Assembly (NCBI GenBank): GCA_019694515.1
Contig: JAIBBU010000004.1
Coordinates: 62,001-126,000, forward strand
Reading direction: 5' to 3'
DNA: 64,000 nucleotides
DNA from: Oligoflexia bacterium
GTDB taxonomy: Bacteria > Bdellovibrionota_C > UBA2361 > JBGSMV01
Made by a program: the position numbers and the translations under genes. Below are positions 60,425-64,000 of this stretch, piece after piece (position 1 is the first letter of the stretch; each line of letters starts with the position of its first letter). The notes under the pieces were generated by a model. It saw nothing but the letters and a program-made list of their open reading frames with translations. It was not told the origin of the DNA and searched no databases.

Positions 60425-62326
60425 CTAGAGCACATAATAAAAGATGATGAAGAAGACCGTCGCTCCGAAGAGCATCAAAGCGTAGTAGCGAAGCTGCCCG
60501 GTCTGCGTAATACGGCGCAGCTCCCCGGTAGCATCGACGAACGCTGCAGTACCGTTAACCATCCCATCGATCATGCCTTGGTCCACCACTTTCCAGAGAA
60601 ATGCTGCCAAGCCCTCCAGGGGTCGTACAATGATCGCACCGTAAAGTTCATCAAAGTAGTACTTACCGCTAAGCAGCTTTGAGAGCGGCGGCACAAGTCG
60701 AAGGAACATCCCGGGCAGCTCCTTCAGCTGTGTGTACATCACGAATGCCAAGCCCACCCCCAACAATCCGGTCCAGGAATTGATCAAGGCCGCAGCGATG
60801 CTTTCGTGGTGATGCTCGGCCGCTGCTCCAAAATTAAGCGCAGCAAGGTAGTGCTCCAACGAGAAGCCCAGGCTGCCTGAAAGTGCCAAACCGCCAAATG
60901 CACCCAGCACGGCTAACACAATCAGCGGGACGGTCATCGGCCAGGGCGACTCATGGGGATGCGCGTGGCCGCGATATTCACCCAAAAAGGTCATCACAAA
61001 AGATCGCGTCATATAGAACGCGGTGAGGAACGCAGTGAACTTGACCAAGATCAGAATGTATTCAATCCATTCTTTAAGATGTGGGTTATGCCAATGTTCA
61101 AGCGCTCCAAGAATGGCGTGCTTGGACTGATACCCGGAGAAGAAAAATATGCCAGCAATCGCAAGCACAGACACCCCGTAGGTAATGCAGGTGATCGGCA
61201 TCTTCTTGTAAAGGCCGCCCATATGCCGCATGTCTTGCTCATGATGGCAGCCATGAATCACGGAACCGGCACCAAGGAACAGGCAGGCCTTGAAAAAGGC
61301 ATGCGTCACTACATGAAAGATCGCGACCCAAAAAGCGCCGGCAGCCGCCGCCATAAACATGAAGCCCAGCTGACTGACCGTGGAGTAGGCCAATACTTTC
61401 TTAATATCGTACTGCGTAAGGGCGGTCGTTGCAGCCACGAAGGCGGTCGCAACGGCCACCACTAATACGACTGCTAATGCAGCCGGAGCCAGCACAAACA
61501 AAAATCCCATGCGCGCCAGCATATAAACACCGGCTGTCACCATCGTGGCGGCATGAATCAAGGCTGAAACTGGAGTCGGACCGGCCATCGCATCAGGCAG
61601 CCATACGAACAGCGGGATCTGCGCGGATTTTCCACAGGCGCCGACAAACAAACAAAGCGCCACTAACGTATAGAAATCGGTGCCGAGCGCCACATTGCCG
61701 GACATGATCGCAGGCTGCAAGGCCACAAAATCGGTTGTCCCGACAAGGTGCAGTAAAAGGAAAATTCCAAGCAAAAATCCCGCATCGCCAATCCGATTGA
61801 CAACAAAGGCTTTCCGTCCGGCTGCGGCATATGCCAGGTTCTTAAACCAAAATCCAATCAGCAGATACGAACAGAGCCCTACTCCCTCCCAGCCGATAAA
61901 TAGGACCATCAGGTTGCCGCCCAAAACCAGCAGCAGCATCGAAAACATAAAGAGGTTTAGATAGGCAAAAAATCGATGCCGTCCCTCGTCCTCATGCATA
62001 TAAGCGGTCGAGTAAAGATGGATCAGAGTACCCACCCCTGTGACCACCATGCACATGACCGCTGAAAGCTGATCCACTCTAAAGGTAAAATCGACCTTCA
62101 GATCCGCCAAAGAGATCCACTGAAAGAGCTGATCCTCAAAATAGTGCGCCTCGGGAAGTGCCCAAACCAGCTTCACTACCCAGAGAAATGAAAGCGCAGA
62201 CGCAGCTGTGGCGATAATCCCAGCCCAATCCCGCTCCTTCCTGCCCAGTACGTAAGCCAGCAGCGCGCCGAGCAGCGGAAAGAATGCGATAGGCCAGATC
62301 GTTGCGGAAATAGCTGCTTGATTCAT
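60425..62326 (-). CDS. nuoL: NADH-quinone oxidoreductase subunit L
   Basis: The product is 633 residues with about 16 membrane helices. Signature segments are FIGWEGVGLCSYLLIGFWF, PLFVWLPDAMAGPTPVSALI and TQYDIKKVLAYSTVSQLGFM. The long C-terminal part includes the lateral helix region and ends in a final membrane helix (LMLFGATVFFIIFYYVL). It forms the distal proton-pumping subunit of complex I. The start overlaps the nuoK stop by one base. Confidence 0.95.
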   Translation of the reverse strand: MNQAAISATIWPIAFFPLLGALLAYVLGRKERDWAGIIATAASALSFLWVVKLVWALPEAHYFEDQLFQWISLADLKVDFTFRVDQLSAVMCMVVTGVGTLIHLYSTAYMHEDEGRHRFFAYLNLFMFSMLLLVLGGNLMVLFIGWEGVGLCSYLLIGFWFKNLAYAAAGRKAFVVNRIGDAGFLLGIFLLLHLVGTTDFVALQPAIMSGNVALGTDFYTLVALCLFVGACGKSAQIPLFVWLPDAMAGPTPVSALIHAATMVTAGVYMLARMGFLFVLAPAALAVVLVVAVATAFVAATTALTQYDIKKVLAYSTVSQLGFMFMAAAAGAFWVAIFHVVTHAFFKACLFLGAGSVIHGCHHEQDMRHMGGLYKKMPITCITYGVSVLAIAGIFFFSGYQSKHAILGALEHWHNPHLKEWIEYILILVKFTAFLTAFYMTRSFVMTFLGEYRGHAHPHESPWPMTVPLIVLAVLGAFGGLALSGSLGFSLEHYLAALNFGAAAEHHHESIAAALINSWTGLLGVGLAFVMYTQLKELPGMFLRLVPPLSKLLSGKYYFDELYGAIIVRPLEGLAAFLWKVVDQGMIDGMVNGTAAFVDATGELRRITQTGQLRYYALMLFGATVFFIIFYYVL

Positions 62327-62628
62327 TAGAATTTCAACTCCGCTGCATCAGACGTTTCGATCGATTGCCCAGCCCGGAAGACGGAAAGGATAATAGCCAA
62401 GCCGATTGCAGCCTCGGCCGCCGCTACCACCATCACGAAAAAGACCGCAATCTGTCCATCCAAATTGCCCCACTGCTTGGAGAAAGCCACGAAGGTGAGA
62501 TTAACCGAATTTAACATCAGCTCTATGCACATGAAGACCACGATCGCATTGCGGCGCACAATCACTCCGACCACCCCAATCGAGAACATCAGGAGCGCTA
62601 GAATCAGATAATGTGTAATCGGTACCAT
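62326..62628 (-). CDS. nuoK: NADH-quinone oxidoreductase subunit K
   Basis: The product is 100 residues with three membrane helices. The key glutamates of the proton path are present in [19 protein letters not shown] and [15 protein letters not shown]. The length and motif order are those of NuoK. It lies 6 bp after nuoJ. Confidence 0.95.
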   Translation of the reverse strand: MVPITHYLILALLMFSIGVVGVIVRRNAIVVFMCIELMLNSVNLTFVAFSKQWGNLDGQIAVFFVMVVAAAEAAIGLAIILSVFRAGQSIETSDAAELKF

Positions 62629-62634
62629 GGCGTT

Positions 62635-63135
62635 CTATAACTCCTTCGTACGGTAACGCCGCCGGGCCAATACTACAGCGCCTGCGATGGCTGCCATCAG
62701 CAGCAATGAAGCTGCTTCAAACGGGAAAACGTAGCGCGAATAAAGCACCTTTCCCACCGCCGCGACGGTCCCCTGCAGATCCGATGCTGGAGGCGCACTA
62801 TTAAAGCCGGAATCAAATTCCAATCCCAGCGTCACCGCAAAAGCCAGTCCGCAAATCAACGCCGCTCCGAAATAAAGCGGACTAAAGGGTGAGGCCTTTT
62901 CCAATTTTGCGCTTAGCAACATCAGAACGAACATTACCAGCACCATGATGGCGCCCGCATATACCACGACCTGCACAGCGGCGATGAAATGCGCATCTAA
63001 AGTGGCAAACAATCCAGCCACAACGAAGAGATTGAATACCAAAGCTAGCGCGCTGTAGATCGGATTCTTGAATGTAATGACGGCCACTGCGGAAAGCAGC
63101 AGAAGCACCGCCATGAGATAAAAGGTGACTGCCAT
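62635..63135 (-). CDS. nuoJ: NADH-quinone oxidoreductase subunit J
   Basis: The product is 166 residues with five membrane helices. VQVVVYAGAIMVLVMFVLML is the conserved third helix of NuoJ. It starts on the base directly after the nuoH stop codon. In most operons nuoI lies between nuoH and nuoJ; here it is absent. Confidence 0.95.
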   Translation of the reverse strand: MAVTFYLMAVLLLLSAVAVITFKNPIYSALALVFNLFVVAGLFATLDAHFIAAVQVVVYAGAIMVLVMFVLMLLSAKLEKASPFSPLYFGAALICGLAFAVTLGLEFDSGFNSAPPASDLQGTVAAVGKVLYSRYVFPFEAASLLLMAAIAGAVVLARRRYRTKEL

Positions 63136-64000
63136 CTATCCGATGCCTCCCGACAATTTCAATGCGGCATAGAAAACCAGATTCAACATGCTAAGCGGCA
63201 GCAGAATCTTCCACCCCAGGTCCATCAACTGATCGTAGCGAAAACGGGGCAAGGTCCAGCGAATTACAATCTGCAGGACACAAAAGAACACCACCTTAAG
63301 CAGCAGCACATGGAATCCCACGATCGCCCAAATCCAGTGGTTAGAAGGGTATGTAAAGAAAGGAATATTCCAGCCACCGAAGAAGAGAATCGTCAGCAGC
63401 AGTGCAAAGAGCCCGATTTCAGCAAATTCCCCCAGCCAAAACACCAAGAATTTCATGCCGGAATATTCGGTGAAGTACCCTGCCACCAGCTCCGATTCGC
63501 TTTCCGGCAGATCAAATGGACCACGCTTGGTCTCGGCCATGCCAACCGTGAAGAGAATCAGGAAAGTCAGGGGCTGATAACAGATGCCCCAAAGTTTTCC
63601 CTGCGCATTCACCATCTCGTAAAGATCCAAGGTGCCGTAAACCAAAATGACCGTCACCAGCGATATGCCCATCGCCAGTTCGTAGGAAATCATCTGAGCG
63701 GATGCGCGCAGCGCTCCCAGCAGCGAAAACTTATTGTTGCCACTCCAGCCAGCCATTGCCACGCCGTATACTGAGACTGATCCCATCGCGAAGAGGAACA
63801 GCACCCCGGCATCCAGCGAAGCCACCTGCAGACGAATGACCTGGCCAAAAGCCTCAAAATCAGGGGCCATCGGCACCACGGCGTAAGCCAGAAAAATCGG
63901 GAACACAGCCAGGAACGGAGCCAGGGCATGAACGAACTTGGGAACCCCGGCAGGCACAAAATCTTCCTTGAGAATGGCTTTGACGGCGTCATTGACCAGG
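63136..64000 (-). CDS. nuoH: NADH-quinone oxidoreductase subunit H (5' end beyond window)
   Basis: The frame is open to the right edge; the visible part starts LVNDAVKAILKEDFVPAG, which is internal to NuoH. About 288 residues are present. The quinone-site signature GPFDLPESESELVAGYFTEY is intact. Several membrane helices follow, ending MLNLVFYAALKLSGGIG. NuoH joins the membrane arm to the peripheral arm and forms part of the quinone cavity. The GTG at 63957 is internal and is not the true start. Confidence 0.95.
   Translation of the reverse strand, partial: LVNDAVKAILKEDFVPAGVPKFVHALAPFLAVFPIFLAYAVVPMAPDFEAFGQVIRLQVASLDAGVLFLFAMGSVSVYGVAMAGWSGNNKFSLLGALRASAQMISYELAMGISLVTVILVYGTLDLYEMVNAQGKLWGICYQPLTFLILFTVGMAETKRGPFDLPESESELVAGYFTEYSGMKFLVFWLGEFAEIGLFALLLTILFFGGWNIPFFTYPSNHWIWAIVGFHVLLLKVVFFCVLQIVIRWTLPRFRYDQLMDLGWKILLPLSMLNLVFYAALKLSGGIG

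Noticed and set aside
1..64000. CRISPR array, tRNA or rRNA genes
   Set aside because: I saw no regularly spaced repeat-spacer series and no convincing tRNA or rRNA sequence; the short repeats here are irregularly spaced.

Overview
The window comes from a Gram-negative bacterium: it has Sec signal peptides, a lipoprotein, periplasmic binding protein, secreted beta-helix and FN3 proteins, a chemoreceptor and a proton-pumping NADH dehydrogenase. Base composition is close to balanced. I could not place the organism; the mix of a nuo operon, reductive pyrimidine catabolism, orphan Tad-type proteins and dispersed palindromic repeats fits an environmental deltaproteobacterial-type or candidate-phylum genome, but that is inference. 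I saw no rRNA, tRNA, CRISPR array or integrase.

Layout. 0-7 kb: mostly minus-strand genes (partial possible acyltransferase, solitary branched-chain-type binding protein, CHRD protein, DinB-like protein, DUF2339-type membrane protein). 7.1-8.8 kb: a hipBA toxin-antitoxin operon with three palindromic operators about 61 bp apart. 8.8-18.6 kb: a helical-repeat membrane protein, a CHASE4 chemoreceptor, a secreted beta-helix/FN3 protein, a GH38-like alpha-mannosidase and a secreted zincin. 18.6-24 kb: a gene-poor stretch of small hypotheticals, a sulfotransferase-like gene, a duplicated gene fragment and many short repeats.

24-33 kb: an HdrD/FadF-like iron-sulfur membrane oxidoreductase, then a five-gene operon for beta-ureidopropionase, NCS1 permease, class III aminotransferase, methylmalonate-semialdehyde dehydrogenase and dihydropyrimidinase. 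The first enzyme of this reductive pyrimidine pathway, PreTA, lies 15 kb away on the opposite strand (48.0-50.7 kb). Together they would import uracil or thymine, reduce it, open the ring, release the beta-amino acid, transaminate it and oxidise it to acetyl- or propionyl-CoA.

The 15 kb between the two halves holds a helical-repeat protein, three TadE/TadG-like secreted proteins with Thr-Pro stalks, a calcium-repeat protein and a 2720-residue protein. The last has five tandem copies of a module I do not recognise, followed by an SNF2 helicase core and a C-terminal region that may contain a degenerate methyltransferase-like fold. It is the strongest candidate here for an undescribed system.

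50.8-57.2 kb: an HU protein with a basic histone-like tail, a divergent cyclase/kynureninase-like pair, a secreted protein with two FlgE-like domains, a REP-associated tyrosine transposase (RAYT) and a small lipoprotein. 57.3-64 kb: nuoH(partial)-J-K-L-M-N, with nuoI absent from its usual place.

A 15-bp repeat, GGTACCACCAACACT, recurs at about 15 sites (with variants), nearly always between genes and sometimes as inverted pairs. It also flanks the RAYT gene in inverted orientation, which suggests a RAYT/REP-type family.
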